Shown: positions 46,236 through 58,456, counted from the stretch's first letter. The stretch is 64,000 bases of DNA from Ehretia macrophylla (GCA_037974665.1 CM075769.1:81535190-81599189), one strand, 5' to 3'. A program made the numbers and translations. Notes: a model not told the origin generated them from the letters alone.

Positions 46236-46355
46236 GGGGGTGCAACACGAGGACTTCCTAGGGGGTCACCCATCCTAGTACTACTCTCGCCCAAGCATGC
46301 TCAACTTCAGAGTTCTGATGTGATCCGGTGCATTAGTGCTGGTATGATTGCACCG
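46236..46355 (-). rRNA. 5S rRNA: 5S rRNA gene, minus copy 49
   Basis: Class II. CGGTGCAATC at the 5' end; box A GTTGAGCATGC. Confidence 0.96.
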
Positions 46356-46912
46356 GTCTAGTTGAGGGCACAATTCCTATATGTGTTAACGGTTCACAGT
46401 CCTAGCTAGAGAGATGGCCCATTCAAAAGGCCCATTGGGCTTAACGACAACCCATCCATTTCAACAACGCAGCATCCTCGCAAGAAGTTAAATATACACG
46501 TTGTAGGGCCCTCTGATGTCCCGCGAGTCAAGTTGTCGTCCTTTTAATAGTTCACGACGTACGATCCGCGATGGAAAAACAGAGTAAAGGAAGAAAAGTG
46601 GCCTGAAACTGATGAAAACATTCGATTTTGTGCCCTAAAAAGGGGCACAGGGAGCATGCTTGCTGCCCCCGTCGTAGAGCTCTTAGAGAGCTTTGCAACG
46701 GTATGCTGTACGCCGCGTAACTCCTTACGAATCAAAAGTTATGCGCACTGGAGCGACGGAGACCTGGTCACAAACCCTACGCCATCGGTTTGCTGGCCCA
46801 ACCTCTAAGTGAAGCAATGTTGTCATGCCTAATGTTCTGTGGGATTCGGTAATAGAGATTTGGTGGATAAAGTATCTTGGCAACCCTAACCCCGGCAAAA
46901 AAAAATTGAAAA

Positions 46913-47013
46913 TTCCCAGGGGGTCAACCATCCTAGTACTACTCTCGCCTAAGCATGCTCAACTTCAGAGTTCTTATGTGATCTGGTACAGTAGTGGTGG
47001 TATGATCGCAGCG
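46913..47013 (-). pseudogene. 5S rRNA gene fragment, minus copy 50 (3' end missing)
   Basis: 101 nt: the last 19 bases are gone and the gene runs straight into TTTTCAATTTTTTTTTG of the terminator. Class II with many changes (CCACCACTACTGTACC). The RNA could not form its closing stem. Confidence 0.92.
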
Positions 47014-47566
47014 GTCATGTTGAGGGCACAATTCCTATATGTGTTAACGCTTCACAGTCCCAGCTAGAGAGATAGCCCATTAAAAAAGGCCAAAAGGGCT
47101 TAACGACAACCCATCCGCTTCAACAATGCAGCATCCTCGGAAGACGTGATATCGACACGATGTAGGGCCCTCTGATGTCCGCCGTGTCAGGTTGTCGTCC
47201 TTTTAACAGTTCACGACTTACGATCCGGGACGGAAAAACATAGCAAAAGAAGAAAAGTGGCCTGAAACTAATGAAAACGTTCGATTTTGGGCTCCAAAAA
47301 TGAGCACAGCGAGGAATCTGGCTGCCCACGTCGTAGAGCTCTAAGAGAGCTTTGCAACGGTATACTGTGTGCCGCGTTACTCCTCACGGATCAAAAGTTA
47401 TGGGCACCGGAGTGACGGAGACCAGGTAACAAACCCTACGCCCTCGGTTTGCGGGCCCAGCCTCTACATCAAACGTGTCTTGCCCAATTTTCCATGCGAT
47501 TCGGTGATATAGATTTGGTGGATAAAGTATCTTGGCAATCCTAACAAGGGCAAAAAAAATTGAAAA

Positions 47567-47686
47567 GGGGGTGCAACACGAGGACTTCCCACGGGGTCAC
47601 CCATCCTAGTACTACACTCGCCCAAGCACGCTCAACTTCGGAGTTCTGATGTGATCCGGTGCATTAGTGCTGGTAGGATCGCACCG
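47567..47686 (-). rRNA. 5S rRNA: 5S rRNA gene, minus copy 51
   Basis: Class II. GAGTGTAGTAC and GACCCCGTGG are shared with minus copy 59, eight units right. GATCCTACC near the 5' end. Confidence 0.96.
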
Positions 47687-48241
47687 GTCATGTTGAGGGC
47701 ACAATTCCTATATGTGTTAACGGTTCACAGTCCCAGCTAGAGAGATGCCCCATTCAGAAGGCCCAATGGGCTTAACGACAACCTATCTGCTTCAACAATG
47801 CAGCTTCCTCGCAAGACGTGATATCGACACATTGTCGGGCCCTCTAATGTCCTGCGAGTCAGGTTGTCGTCCTTTTAACAGTTCACGACGTACGATCTGG
47901 GATGGAAAAACAAAGCAAAAGAAGAAAAGTGGCCTGAAACTAATGAAAATATTCGATTTTGGGCTCCAAAAATGGGCACACCGAGCAAGCTTGCTACCCC
48001 CGTCGTAGAGCTCTCAAAGAGCTTTGCAACGATATGCTGTGCGCAGCGTAACTCCTTACAGATCAAAAGTTATGGGCACCGGAGCAACAGAGACCTGGTC
48101 ACAAACCCTACGCCCTCGGTTTGCAGGCCCGGCCTCTACGTGAAGCGAAGTTGTCTTGCCCAATTTTCCGTGGGATTCGGTAATAGAGATTTGGTGGATA
48201 AAGTATCTTGGCAACCCTATCAGGGCAAAAAAAATTGAAAA

Positions 48242-48361
48242 GGGGGTGCAATACGAGGAATTCCCAGGGGGTCACCTATCCTAGTACTACTCTCGCCCAA
48301 GCACGCTCAACTTCGGAGTTCTGATGTGATCTGGTGCATTAGTGCTGGTATGATCGCACCG
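48242..48361 (-). rRNA. 5S rRNA: 5S rRNA gene, minus copy 52
   Basis: Class II. CCAGATCACATC, ATAGGTGACC and GGGAATTCCTCG recur in minus copies 56 and 60, marking a four-unit period. Confidence 0.96.
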
Positions 48362-48917
48362 GTCATGTTGAGGGCACAATTCCTATATGTGTTAACGGTT
48401 CATAGTCCCAGCTAGAGAAATGCCCCATTCAGAAGGCCCAATGGGCTTAACGACAACCCATCTGCTTCAACAATGCAGCATCCTCAGAAGACGTGATATC
48501 GACACGATGTAGGGCCCTCTGATGTCCGGCGTGTCAGGTTGTCTTCCTTTTAACAGTTCACGACTTACGATCCGGGACGGAAAAACATAGCAAAAGAAGA
48601 AAAGTGGCCTGAAACTAATGAAAACGTTCGATTTTGGCCTCCAAAAATGGGCATAGCGAGGAATCTGGCTGCCCACGTCGTAGAGCTCTCAGAGAGCTTT
48701 GCAACGGTATGTTGTGTGCCGCGTAACTCCTCACGGATAAAAAGTTATAGGCACCGGAGTGACGGAGACCTAGTCACAAACCCTACGCCCTCGGTTTGTG
48801 GGCTCAGCCTCTACGTGAAGCGATGTTGTCTTGCCTAATTTTTCGTGGGATTCAGTAATACAGATTTGGTGGATAAAGTTTCTTGGCAACCCTAACCAGG
48901 GCAAAAAAAATTGAAAA

Positions 48918-49036
48918 GGGGTACAACACGAGGACTTCCCAGGGGGTCACCCATCCTAGTACTACTCTCTCCCAAGCACGCTCAACTTCGGAGTTCTGAT
49001 GTGATCCGGTGCATTAGTGCTGGTATGATTGCACCG
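48918..49036 (-). rRNA. 5S rRNA: 5S rRNA gene, minus copy 53
   Basis: Class II, with one fewer C at the 3' end (GTTGTACCCC). GGGAGAGAGTAG after box A. Confidence 0.96.
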
Positions 49037-49591
49037 GTCATGTTGAGGGCACAATTCCTATATGTGTTAACGGTTCACAGTCCCAGCTAGAGAGATGGCC
49101 GTTTCAAAAGTCCCAATGGGCTTAACGACAACCCATCCGCTTCAACAATACAGCATCCTCGCTAGACGTGATATCAACACATTGTAGGGCCCTCTGATGT
49201 CTAGCGAGTCAGGTTTTCGTCCTTTTAACAGTTCACGACGTACGATCTGGGATGGAAAAACAAAGTAAAGGAAGAAAATTGGCCTGAAACTGATGAAAAC
49301 GTTCGATTTTGGGCTCTAAAAAGGGCACAGCAAGCAAGTTTGCTGCCCCTGTCGTAGAGCTCTCAGAGAGCTTTGTAACGGTACACTGTGTGCCGCGTAA
49401 CTCCTTACGAATCAAAAGTTATGGGCACCGTAGCGACGGAGACCTGTTAAAAAACCCTACGCCCTCGGTTTGCAGGCCCAGCCTCTACGTGAAGCGATAT
49501 TGTCTTGCCTAATGTTCTGTGGTAATCGGTAAAAGATATTTGGTGGATAAAGTATCTTGGCAACCCTAACCAGGGTAAAAAAAATTGAAAA

Positions 49592-49711
49592 TGGAGTGCA
49601 ACACGAGGACTTCCCAAGGGGTCACTCATCCTAGTACTACTCTCACCCAAGCACGCTCAACTTCGGAGTTCTGATGTGATCCGGTGCATTAGTGATGGTA
49701 TGATCGCACCG
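49592..49711 (-). rRNA. 5S rRNA: 5S rRNA gene, minus copy 54
   Basis: Class II. CATACCATCAC near the 5' end, GGGTGAGAG after box A, GAGTGACC in box C; 3' end GCACTCCA. Confidence 0.95.
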
Positions 49712-50266
49712 GTCATGTTGAGGGCACAATTCCTATATGTGTTAACGGTTCACAGTCCCAGATAGAGAGTTGGCCCATTCAGAAGGCCCAATGGGCTTAA
49801 CGACAACCTATCCGCTTTAACAATGCAGCATCCTCGTAAGACTTGATATCAACAGGTTGTAGGGCCCTCTGATGTCCTGTGAGTCAGGTTGTCATCCTTT
49901 TAACAGTTCACGACATAGGATCCGGGATGGAAAAATAGAGTAAAGGAAGAAAAGTGGAATGAAACTGATGAAAACGTTCGATTTTGGGCACCAAAAATGG
50001 GCACAAAAAACAAGCTTGCTGCCCCTGTCGTAGAGCTCTCAGAGAGCTTTGCAACGGTATGTTGTGCGCCGCGTAACACCTTACGGATCAAAAGTTATGG
50101 GCACCGGAACGATGGAGACTTGGTCACAAACCCTACACCCACGGTTTGCGGTTCCAACCTCTACGTGAAGCGATGTTGTCTTGCCTAATGTTCTGTTGGA
50201 TTCGGTATTAGAGATTTGGTGGATAAAGTATCTTGGCATACCTAACCAGGGCAAAAAAATTGAAAA

Positions 50267-50386
50267 GGGGGTGCAACACGAGGACTTCCCAGGGGGTCAC
50301 CCATCCTAGTACTATTCTCGCCCAAGCACGCTCAACTTCGGAGTTCTGATGTGATCCGGTGCATTAGTGCTGGTATGATCGTACCG
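50267..50386 (-). rRNA. 5S rRNA: 5S rRNA gene, minus copy 55
   Basis: Class II with only GGTACGATC and GAGAATAGTAC beyond the class changes. Promoter CATATAG intact. Confidence 0.96.
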
Positions 50387-50943
50387 GTTATGTTGAGGGC
50401 ACAATTCCTATATGTGTTAACGGTTCACAGTACCAGCTAGAGAGATGCCCCATTCAGAAGGCCCAATGGGCTTAACGACAACCCATCCGCTTCAACAATA
50501 CAGGATCCTCGCAAGACGTGATATCGACACGTTGTCGGGCCCTCTAATGTCCTGCGAGTCAGGTTGTCGTCCTTTTAACAGTTCACGACGTACGATCCGG
50601 GATGGAAAAACAAAGCAAAAAAAAGAAAAGTGACCTGAATATGATGAAAATGTTCGATTTTGGGCACCAAAAATGGACACAGCGAGCAAGCTGGCTACCC
50701 CCGTCGTAGAGCTCTCAAAGAGCTTTGCAACGATATGCTGTGCGCCGCGTAACTCCTTACGAATCAAAAGTTATGGGCACCGGAGCGATGGAGACGTGGT
50801 TACAAACCCTACGCCCTCGGTTTTCAGGCCCAGCCTCTACGTGAAGCGATGTTGTCTTGCCTAATGTTCCGTGGAATTCGGTAATAGGGATTTGGTGGAT
50901 AAAATATCTTGGCAACCCTAACCAAGGAAAAAAAAATTGAAGA

Positions 50944-51063
50944 GGGGGTGCAACACGAGGAATTCCCAGGGGGTCACCTATCCTAGTACTACTCTCGCCC
51001 AAGCACGCTCAACTTCGGAGTTCTGATGTGATCTGGTGCATTAGTGCTGGTATGATCGCACCG
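50944..51063 (-). rRNA. 5S rRNA: 5S rRNA gene, minus copy 56
   Basis: Class II with the marker set of minus copies 52 and 60 (CCAGATC, ATAGGTGACC, GGGAATTCC). Confidence 0.96.
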
Positions 51064-51619
51064 GTCATGTTGAGGGCACAATTCCTATATGTGTTAGCGG
51101 TTCACAGTCCCAGCTAGAGAGATGCCCCATTTAGAAGGCCCAATGGGCTTAACGACAACCTATCCGCTTCAATAATGCAACATCCTCGCAAGACGTGATA
51201 TCGACATGTTGTCGGGCCCTCTGATGTTCCGCGACTCAGGTTGTCGTCCTTTTAACAGTTCACGACGTACGATCAGGGACGGAAAAACAGAGCAAAAGAA
51301 GAAAAGTGGCCTGAAACTGATGAAAATGTTCGATTTTTGGGCTCCAAAAATGGGCACAACGAGCATGCTGGCTGCCCCAGTCGTAGAGCTCTCAAAGTGC
51401 TTTGCAACGATATGTTGTGCGCCCGTAACTCCTTACGGATCAAAAGTTTTGGGCACCGGAGCGACGGAGACCTGGTCACAAACCCTACGCCCTCGGTTAG
51501 CGGGCCCAGCCTCTACGTGAAGCGATGTTGTCTTGCCTAATGTTCTGTAGGATTCGATTATATGGATTTGGTGGATAAAGTATCTTGGCAACCCTAACCA
51601 GGGCAGAATAAACTAAAAA

Positions 51620-51739
51620 GGGGGTGCAACACGAGGACTTCCCAGGGGGTCACCCATCCTAGTAAAACTCTCGCCCAAGCATGCTTAACTTCAGAGTTCT
51701 GATGGGATCCGGTGCATTAGTGCCGGTATGATCCCACCT
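51620..51739 (-). rRNA. 5S rRNA: 5S rRNA gene, minus copy 57
   Basis: Class III. GAGAGTTTTACTAGG before box C recurs in minus copy 61 four units away. GTGGGATCATACCGGC at the 5' end. Its terminator reads TTTTTAGTTTATTCTG. Confidence 0.95.
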
Positions 51740-52293
51740 ATCATGTTGAGGGCACAATTCCTATATGTGTTAACGGTTCACAGTCCCAGCTAGAGGGATG
51801 GCCCATTCAGAAAGCCCAATGGGCTTATCGACAACCCTTCCGCTTCAAAAATGTAGCATCCTCGCAAGACTTGATATCAACACGTTGTAGGGGCCTATGA
51901 TGTCCCGCGAGTCAGGTTGTCATCCTTTTAACAGTTCACGACGTACGATCCGGGCCAAAAAAACATAGCAAAAGAAGAAAAGTGGCCTGAAACTAATGAA
52001 AAAGTCCAATTTTAGGCTCCAAAAATGGGCATAGCAAGCAAGCTGGCTGCCCCCATCGTAGAGCTCTCAGAGGGCTTTGCAACGGTATGTTGTGCGTCAC
52101 GTAACTCCTTACGGATCAAAAGTTATGGGCACCAGAGTGACGGAGACTTGGTCACAAAACCTACGTGTTCGGTTTGCGGTTCCAGCCTCTACGTGAAGCG
52201 ATGTTGTCTTGCCTAATGTTCCGTGGGATTCGGTGATGGAGATTTGGTGGATAAAGTATCTTGGCAACCCTAACCAGGGCAAAAAATTGAAAA

Positions 52294-52413
52294 GGTGGTG
52301 CAACACGAGGACTTCCCAAGGGGTCACCCATCCTAGTACTACTCTCGCCCAAGCACGCTTAACTTCAGAGTTCTGATGTGATCCGGTGCATTAGTGCTAG
52401 TATGATCGCACTG
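52294..52413 (-). rRNA. 5S rRNA: 5S rRNA gene, minus copy 58
   Basis: Mixed: C1 and A35 with A54, so box A is canonical. Corresponds to minus copies 54 and 62 in the four-unit repeat. Confidence 0.96.
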
Positions 52414-52968
52414 GTCATGTTGAGGGCACAATTCCTATATGTGTTAACGGTTCACAGTCCCAGCTAGAGAGATGCACCATTCAGAAGGCCGAATGGGCTT
52501 AACGACAACCCATCCGCTTTAACAATGCAGCATCCTCGTAAGACATGATATCAACACGTTGTAGGGCCCTCTGATGTCCCGTGAGTCAGGTTGTCATCCT
52601 TTTAACAGTTCACGACATACGATCCGGGATGGAAAAATAGAGTAAAGGAAGAAAAGTGGAATGAAACTGATGAAAACGTTCGATTTTGGGCTCCAAAAAT
52701 GGGCACAAAAAGCAAGCTTGCTGCCCCTGTCGTAGAGCTCTCAGAGAGCTTTGCAACGGTATGTTTTGCGCCGTGTAACTCCTTACGGATCAAAAGTTAT
52801 GGGCACCGGAGCGATGGACACTTGGTCACAAACCCTACACCCACGGTTTGCGGTTCCAACCTCTACGTGCAGCGATGTTGTCTTGCCTAATGTTCCGTCG
52901 GATTCGGTAATAGAGATTTGGTGGATAAAGTATCTTGGCAACCCTAACCAGGGTAAAAAAATTGAAAA

Positions 52969-53088
52969 GGGGGTGCAACACGAGGACTTCCCACGGGGTC
53001 ACCCATCCTAGTACTACACTCGCCCAAGCACGCTCGACTTCGGAGTTCTGATGTGATCCTGTGCATTAGTGCTGGTATGATCGCACCC
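52969..53088 (-). rRNA. 5S rRNA: 5S rRNA gene, minus copy 59
   Basis: Mixed: G1 with A35 and G54, and box A further altered (GTCGAGCGTGC). Shares GAGTGTAGTAC and GACCCCGTGG with minus copy 51. Confidence 0.95.
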
Positions 53089-53644
53089 GTCATGTTGAGG
53101 GCACAATTCCTACATGTGTTAACGGTTCACAGTCCAAGCTAGAGAGATGCCCTATTCAGAAGGCCCAATGGGCTTAACGACAACCTATCCGCTTCAACAA
53201 TACAGCATCCTCCCAAGACGTGATATCGACTCATTGTCAGGCCCTCTAATGTCCTGCGAGTCAGGTTGTCGTCCTTTTAACAGTTCACGACGTACGATCT
53301 GGGATGGAAAAACAAAGCAAAAATAGAAAAGTGGCCTGAATATGATGAAAACGTTCAATTTTGGGCTCCAAAAATGGACACAGCGAGCATGCTAGATTCC
53401 CCCGTCGTAGTGCTCTCAAAGAGCTTTGCAACGGTATGCTGTGCGCCGCGTAACTCCTTACGGATCAAAAGTTATGGGTACTGGAGCGATTGAGGCCTGG
53501 TCACAAACCCTACGCCCTCGGTTTGCGGGCCCAGCCTCTACAAGAAGCGATGTTGTCTTGCCTAATGTTTCGTGGTATTCGGTAATAGGGATTTGGTGGA
53601 TAAAGTATCTTGGCAACCCTAACCAAGGAAAAAAAAATTTAAGA

Positions 53645-53764
53645 GGGGGTGCAACACGAGGAATTCCCAGGGGGTCACCTATCCTAGTACTACTCTCGCC
53701 CAAGCACGCTCAACTTCGGAGTTCTGATGTGATCTGGTGCATTATTGCTGGTATGATCGCACCG
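53645..53764 (-). rRNA. 5S rRNA: 5S rRNA gene, minus copy 60
   Basis: Class II with the marker set of minus copies 52 and 56; CAGCAATAATGC near nt 16-27. Confidence 0.96.
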
Positions 53765-54320
53765 GTCATGTTGAGGGCACAATTCCTATATGTGTTAACG
53801 GTTCACAGTCCCAGCTAGAGAGATGCCCCATTTAGAAGGCCCAATGGGCTTAACGACAACCTATCCGCTTCAATAATGCAACATCCTCGCAAGACGTGAT
53901 ATCGACATGTTGTCGGGCCCTCTGATGTTCCGCGACTCAGGTTGTCGTCCTTTTAACAGTTCACGACGTACGATCAGGGACGGAAAAACAGAGCAAAAGA
54001 AGAAAAGTGGCCTGAAACTGATGAAAATGTTCGATTTTTGGGCTCCAAAAATGGGCGCAACGAGCAAGCTGGCTGCCCCAGTCGTAGAGCTCTCAAAGTG
54101 CTTTGCAACGATATGTTGTGCGCCCGTAACTCCTTACGGATCAAAAGTTTTGGGCACCGGAGCGACGGAGACCTGGTCACAAACCCTACGCCCTCGGTTA
54201 GCGGGCCCAGCCTCTACGTGAAGCGATGTTGTCTTGCCTAATGTTCCGTAGGATTCGATTATATAGATTTGGTGGATAAAGTAACTCGGCAACCCTAACC
54301 AGGGCAGAATAAACTGAAAA

Positions 54321-54440
54321 GGGGGTGCAACACGAGGACTTCCCAGGGGGTCACCCATCCTAGTAAAACTCTCGCCCAAGCATGCTTAACTTCAGAGTTC
54401 TGATGGGATCTGGTCCATTAGTGCCGGTATGATCGAACCT
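54321..54440 (-). rRNA. 5S rRNA: 5S rRNA gene, minus copy 61
   Basis: Class III. Shares GAGAGTTTTACTAGG with minus copy 57. AGGTTCGATC at the 5' end and ATGGACCAG near nt 24-32. Confidence 0.95.
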
Positions 54441-54996
54441 ATCATGTTGAGGGCACAATTCCTATATGTGTTAACGGTTCAGAGTCCCAGCTAGAGAGAT
54501 GGCCCATTCAGAAAGCCCAATGGGCTTATCGACAACCTATCCGCTTCAAAAATGTAGCATCCTCGCAAGACGTGATATCAACACGTTGTAGGGCCCTCTG
54601 ATGTCCCTCGAGTCAGGTTGTCATCCTTTTAACAGTTCACGACGTACGATCAGGGATGGAAAAACAGACAAATTGGAGAAAAGTGGCATGAAACTGATGA
54701 TAACGTTCGATTTTGGGCTCCAAAAATTGTCACAACGAGCAAGCTGGCTTCCCCCGTCGTAGAGCTCTCTGAGAGCTTTGCAACTGTATGTTGTGCGCCG
54801 CGTAACTCATTACGGATCAAAAGTTATGGGCATCGGAGCCACGGAGACCTGGTCACAAACCCTACGCCCTCGGTTTGCTGGCCCAGCCTCTACGTGAAGC
54901 GAAGTTGTCTTGCTTAATGTTCCGTGGGATTCGGTAATATAGATTTGGTGGATGAAGTATCTTGGCATCTCCAACCAGGGCAAAAACAATTGGAAA

Positions 54997-55115
54997 GGGG
55001 TGCACCCCCAGGACTTCCCAGGGGGTCCCCCCTCCTTGTACTACTCTCGCCCAAGCACGCTTACCTTCAGAGTTCTGATGTGATCCAGTGCATTAGTGCC
55101 GGTATGATCGCACCG
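54997..55115 (-). rRNA. 5S rRNA: 5S rRNA gene, minus copy 62 (odd 3' end)
   Basis: 119 nt; C1, A35, A54. Box A reads GGTAAGCGTGC. The 3' third has clustered changes (on the + strand CACCCCCAGG and GTCCCCCCTCC) like those in minus copy 18; real or artefact is open. Confidence 0.9.
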
Positions 55116-55671
55116 GTCATGTTGAGGGCACAATTCCTATATGTGTTAACGGTTCACAGTCCCCGCTAGAGAGATGGCCTTTTCAGAAGGCCCAATGGGC
55201 TTAATGACAACCCATCCGCTTCAACAATACAGCATCCTCGCAAGACGTGATATCGACACGTTGTAGGGACCTCTGATTTCCCGCGAGTCAGGTTGTTGTC
55301 CTTTTAACAGTTCACGACGTACAATCCGGGACGGAAAAACAGAGTAAATGAAAAAAAGCAGCCTGAAACTGATGAAAACGTTCGATTTTAAGCTCCAAAA
55401 AAGGGCACAACGAGCAAGCTGGTTGCCCCCGTCTTAGAGCTCTCAAAGAGCTTCGCAACGGTATGCTGTGCGCACCGTAACTCCTTACGTATCAAAAGTT
55501 CTAGGCACCGGAGCGACAAAGACCTGGTCACAAACCCTACGCCCTCGGTTTGCTAGCCCAGCCTCTACGTCAAGCAATGTTGTCTTGCCTAATGTTCCGT
55601 GGGATTCAGTAATAGAGATTTGGTGGATGAAGTATCTTGGCAACCCTAACCAGGGCAAAAAAAATTGAAAA

Positions 55672-55791
55672 GGGGGCGCAACACGAGGACTTCCCAAAGG
55701 GTCACCCATCCTAGTACTACTCTCGCCCAAGCACGCTCAACTTTCGAGTTCTGATGTGATCCGGTGCATTAGTGCTGGTATGATCGCACCG
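55672..55791 (-). rRNA. 5S rRNA: 5S rRNA gene, minus copy 63
   Basis: Class II, with GCGCCCCC at the 3' end (shared with minus copies 64 and 71) and CTCGAAAG before box A. Confidence 0.96.
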
Positions 55792-56347
55792 TTCATGTTG
55801 AGGGCACAATTCCTATATGTGTTAACGGTTCACAGTCCCCGCTAGAGAGATGGCCTTTTCAGAAGGCCCAATGGGCTTAACGACAACCCATCCGCTTCAA
55901 CAATGCAGCATCCTCGTAAGACGTGATATCGACACGTTGTAGGGACCTCTGATTTCCCGCGAGTCAGGTTGTTGTCCTTTTAACAGTTCACGACGTACAA
56001 TCCAGGACGGAAAAACAGAGTAAATGAAAAAAAGCAGCCTGAAACTGATGAAAACGTTCGATTTTGAGCTCCAAAAAAGGGCACAACGAGCAAGCTGGTT
56101 GCCCCCGTCTTAGAGCTCTCAAAGAGCTTCGCAACGGTATGCTGTGCGCACCGTAACTCCTTACGTATCAAAAGATCTAGGCACCAGAGCGACGGAGACC
56201 TGGTCACAAACCCTACGCCCTCGGTTTGCTAGCCCAGCCTCTACGTCAAGCGATGTTGTCTTGCCTAATGTTCCGTGGGATTCAGTAATAGAGATTTGGT
56301 GGATGAAGTATCTTGGCAACCCTAACCAGGGCAAAAAAAATTGAAAA

Positions 56348-56467
56348 GGGGGCGCACCCCGAGGACTTCCCAGGGGGTCACCCATCCTAGTACTACTCTC
56401 GCCCAAGCACGCTCAACTTCCGAGTTCTGATGTGATCCGGTGCATTAGTGCTGGTATGATCGCACCA
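56348..56467 (-). rRNA. 5S rRNA: 5S rRNA gene, minus copy 64
   Basis: T1, A35, G54. CTCGGAAG before box A and 3' GCGCCCCC link it to minus copy 71; CGGGGTGCG near the 3' end carries extra G changes. Confidence 0.95.
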
Positions 56468-57023
56468 TTCATGTTGAGGGCACAATTCCTATATGTGTTA
56501 ATGGTTCACAGTCCCAGCTAGAGAGATGGCCCATTCAGAAGGCCCAATGGGCTTAACGACAACCCATCCGCTTCAACAATGCAGCATCCTCGCAAGAAAT
56601 GATATCGACACGTTGTAGGGCCCTCTGATGTCCCGCGAGTCAGGTTGTCGTCCTTTTAACAGTTCACGACGTACTATCCGAGATGGAAAAACATAGCAAA
56701 AGAAGAAAAGTGGCCTGAAACTATTGAAAAAGTTCAATTTTAGTCTCCAAAAATGGTCACAGCGAGAAAGATAGCTGCCCCCATCGTAGAGCTCTCAGAG
56801 AGCTTTGCAACGGTATGCTATGCGCCGCATACCTCCCTACGGATCAAATGTTATGGGCAGTGGAGCGACGGAGACCTGGTCCCAAACCCTACGCCCTCGG
56901 TCTGCCGGCCCATCCTCTACGTGAAGCGATGTTGTCTTGCCTAATGTTCCATGGGATTCGGTAATTCAGATTTGGTGGATAAAGTATCTTGGCAACCCTA
57001 ACCAGGGCAAAAAAATGTGAAAA

Positions 57024-57142
57024 TGGGGTGCAACACGAGGACTTCCTAGGGGGTCACCCATCCTAGTACTACTCTCGCCCAAGCAAGCTTAACTTCGGAG
57101 TTCTGATGGGATTCGGTGCATTAGTACTGGTCTGATCGCACC
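57024..57142 (-). rRNA. 5S rRNA: 5S rRNA gene, minus copy 65
   Basis: 119 nt: one G is missing from the GGG start. C35, A54. GATCAGACCAGT near the 5' end and AAGCTTGC in box A. Confidence 0.95.
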
Positions 57143-57698
57143 GTCATGTTGAGGGCACAATTCCTATATGTGTTAACGGTTCACAGTCCCAACCTAGAGA
57201 GATGGCCCATTCAAAAGGCCCAATGGGCTTAACGACAACCCATCTGCTTCAACAATGCAGCAACCTCGCAAGATGTGATATCGACATGTTGTAGGGCCCT
57301 CTGATGTCCCGTGAGTCAGGTTGTCGTCCTTTTAACAGTTCACGACGTACGATCTGGGACGGAAAAACAGAGCAAAAGAAGAATAGTAGCCTGAAACTAA
57401 TGAAAAAGTTCGATTTTAGGCTCCAAAAATGGGAAAAGCGAGCAAGCTGGCTTCCCCCATCGTAGAGCTCTCAGAGAGCTTTGCAATGGTATGCTGTGCG
57501 CCACGTAACTCCTTACGGATCAAAAGTTATGGCACCGGAGCGACGGCGACCTGGTCGCAAACCCTACGCACCCGGTTTGCGGGCCCAGCCTCTACGTGAA
57601 GCGATGTTGTCTTGCCTAATGTTCCGCGCGATTCGGTAATAGAGATTTGGTGGATAAAGTATCTTGGCAACCGCAACCAGGGCAAAAAAAATTGAAAA

Positions 57699-57818
57699 GG
57701 GGGTGCAACACGAGGACTTCCCAGGAGGTCACCCATCCCAGTACTACTCTCGCCCAAGCACGCTCAACTTCGGAGTTCTGATGTGATTCGGTGCATTAGT
57801 GCTTGTATGATCGCACCG
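57699..57818 (-). rRNA. 5S rRNA: 5S rRNA gene, minus copy 66
   Basis: Class II. CATACAAGC, CGAATCACATC and ACTGGGATGGG are all shared with minus copy 73, seven units away. Confidence 0.96.
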
Positions 57819-58336
57819 GTCATGTTGAGGGAAAAATTCCTATATGTGTTAACGGTTCACAGTCCCAGCTAGAGAGATAGCCCATTCAGAAGGCCCAATA
57901 GGCTTAACGACAACCCATCCGCTTCAACAATGCTGCATCCTCGCAAGACGTGATATCGAGACGTTGTAGGGCCCACTGATGTCCCGCGAGTAAGGTTGTC
58001 GTCCTTTTAACAATTCACGACGTATGATCCGGGATGGAAAAATAGAGTAAAGGAAGAAAAGTAGCCTGAAACTGATGAAAACGTTCAATTTTGAGCTCCA
58101 AAAGCTCTCAGAGAGCTCTGCAACGATATGCTGTGCGCCGCGTAACTCCTTACGGATCAAAAGTTATGGGCACCGGAGCGACGGAGACCTGGTCACAAAC
58201 CTTACGCCCTCGGTTTGCGAGACTAGCCTCTACGTGAAGCGATGTTGTCTTGCCTAATTTTCCGTGGGATTTAGTAATAAAGATTTGGTGGATAAAGTAT
58301 CTTGGCAACCCTAAGCAGGGAAAAAAAAATTGAAAA
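57819..58336 (-). repeat. Spacer with 38-bp loss (between minus copies 66 and 67)
   Basis: At about 58103 CTCCAAAA runs directly into GCTCTCAGAGAGC; the usual GGGCACAGCGAGC...CGTAGA stretch is absent. The same loss is found at about 62766, so both spacers descend from one ancestor. Confidence 0.85.
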
Positions 58337-58456
58337 GGGGGTGCAACACGAGGACTTCCCAAGGGTTCACCTATCCTAGTACTACTCTCGCCCAAGCACG
58401 CTTAACTTCGGAGTTCTGATGGGATCCGTTGCATTAGTGCTGGTATGATCGCACCC
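58337..58456 (-). rRNA. 5S rRNA: 5S rRNA gene, minus copy 67
   Basis: Class I with box A intact; CAACGGATCC at nt 27-36 and ATAGGTGAACC in box C. Promoter CATAAAG. Its 3' spacer has lost 38 bp in the middle. Confidence 0.96.

Larger units (their letters stand above)
47567..50266. repeat. Four-unit higher-order repeat, member 1 (minus copies 51-54)
   Basis: About 2.70 kb. Linked to members 2 and 3 by the GGGAATTCC gene (copy 52) in second place and by spacer markers such as GATGCCCCATTC and GTCGGGCCCTCTAATG. The most diverged of the three. Confidence 0.75.
50267..52968. repeat. Four-unit higher-order repeat, member 2 (minus copies 55-58)
   Basis: Very close to member 3 at an offset of about 2.70 kb. 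Long stretches agree, including GCGCCCGTAACTCC, GGTTAGCGGGCCC, CATTTAGAAGGCCC, the TTTTAC change in copies 57/61 and the altered terminator CAGAATAAACT. Confidence 0.85.
52969..55671. repeat. Four-unit higher-order repeat, member 3 (minus copies 59-62)
   Basis: Third copy of the four-unit block, nearly matching member 2 over copies 59-61; the last unit (copy 62) has its own spacer type, shared with copies 63 and 70. Confidence 0.85.
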
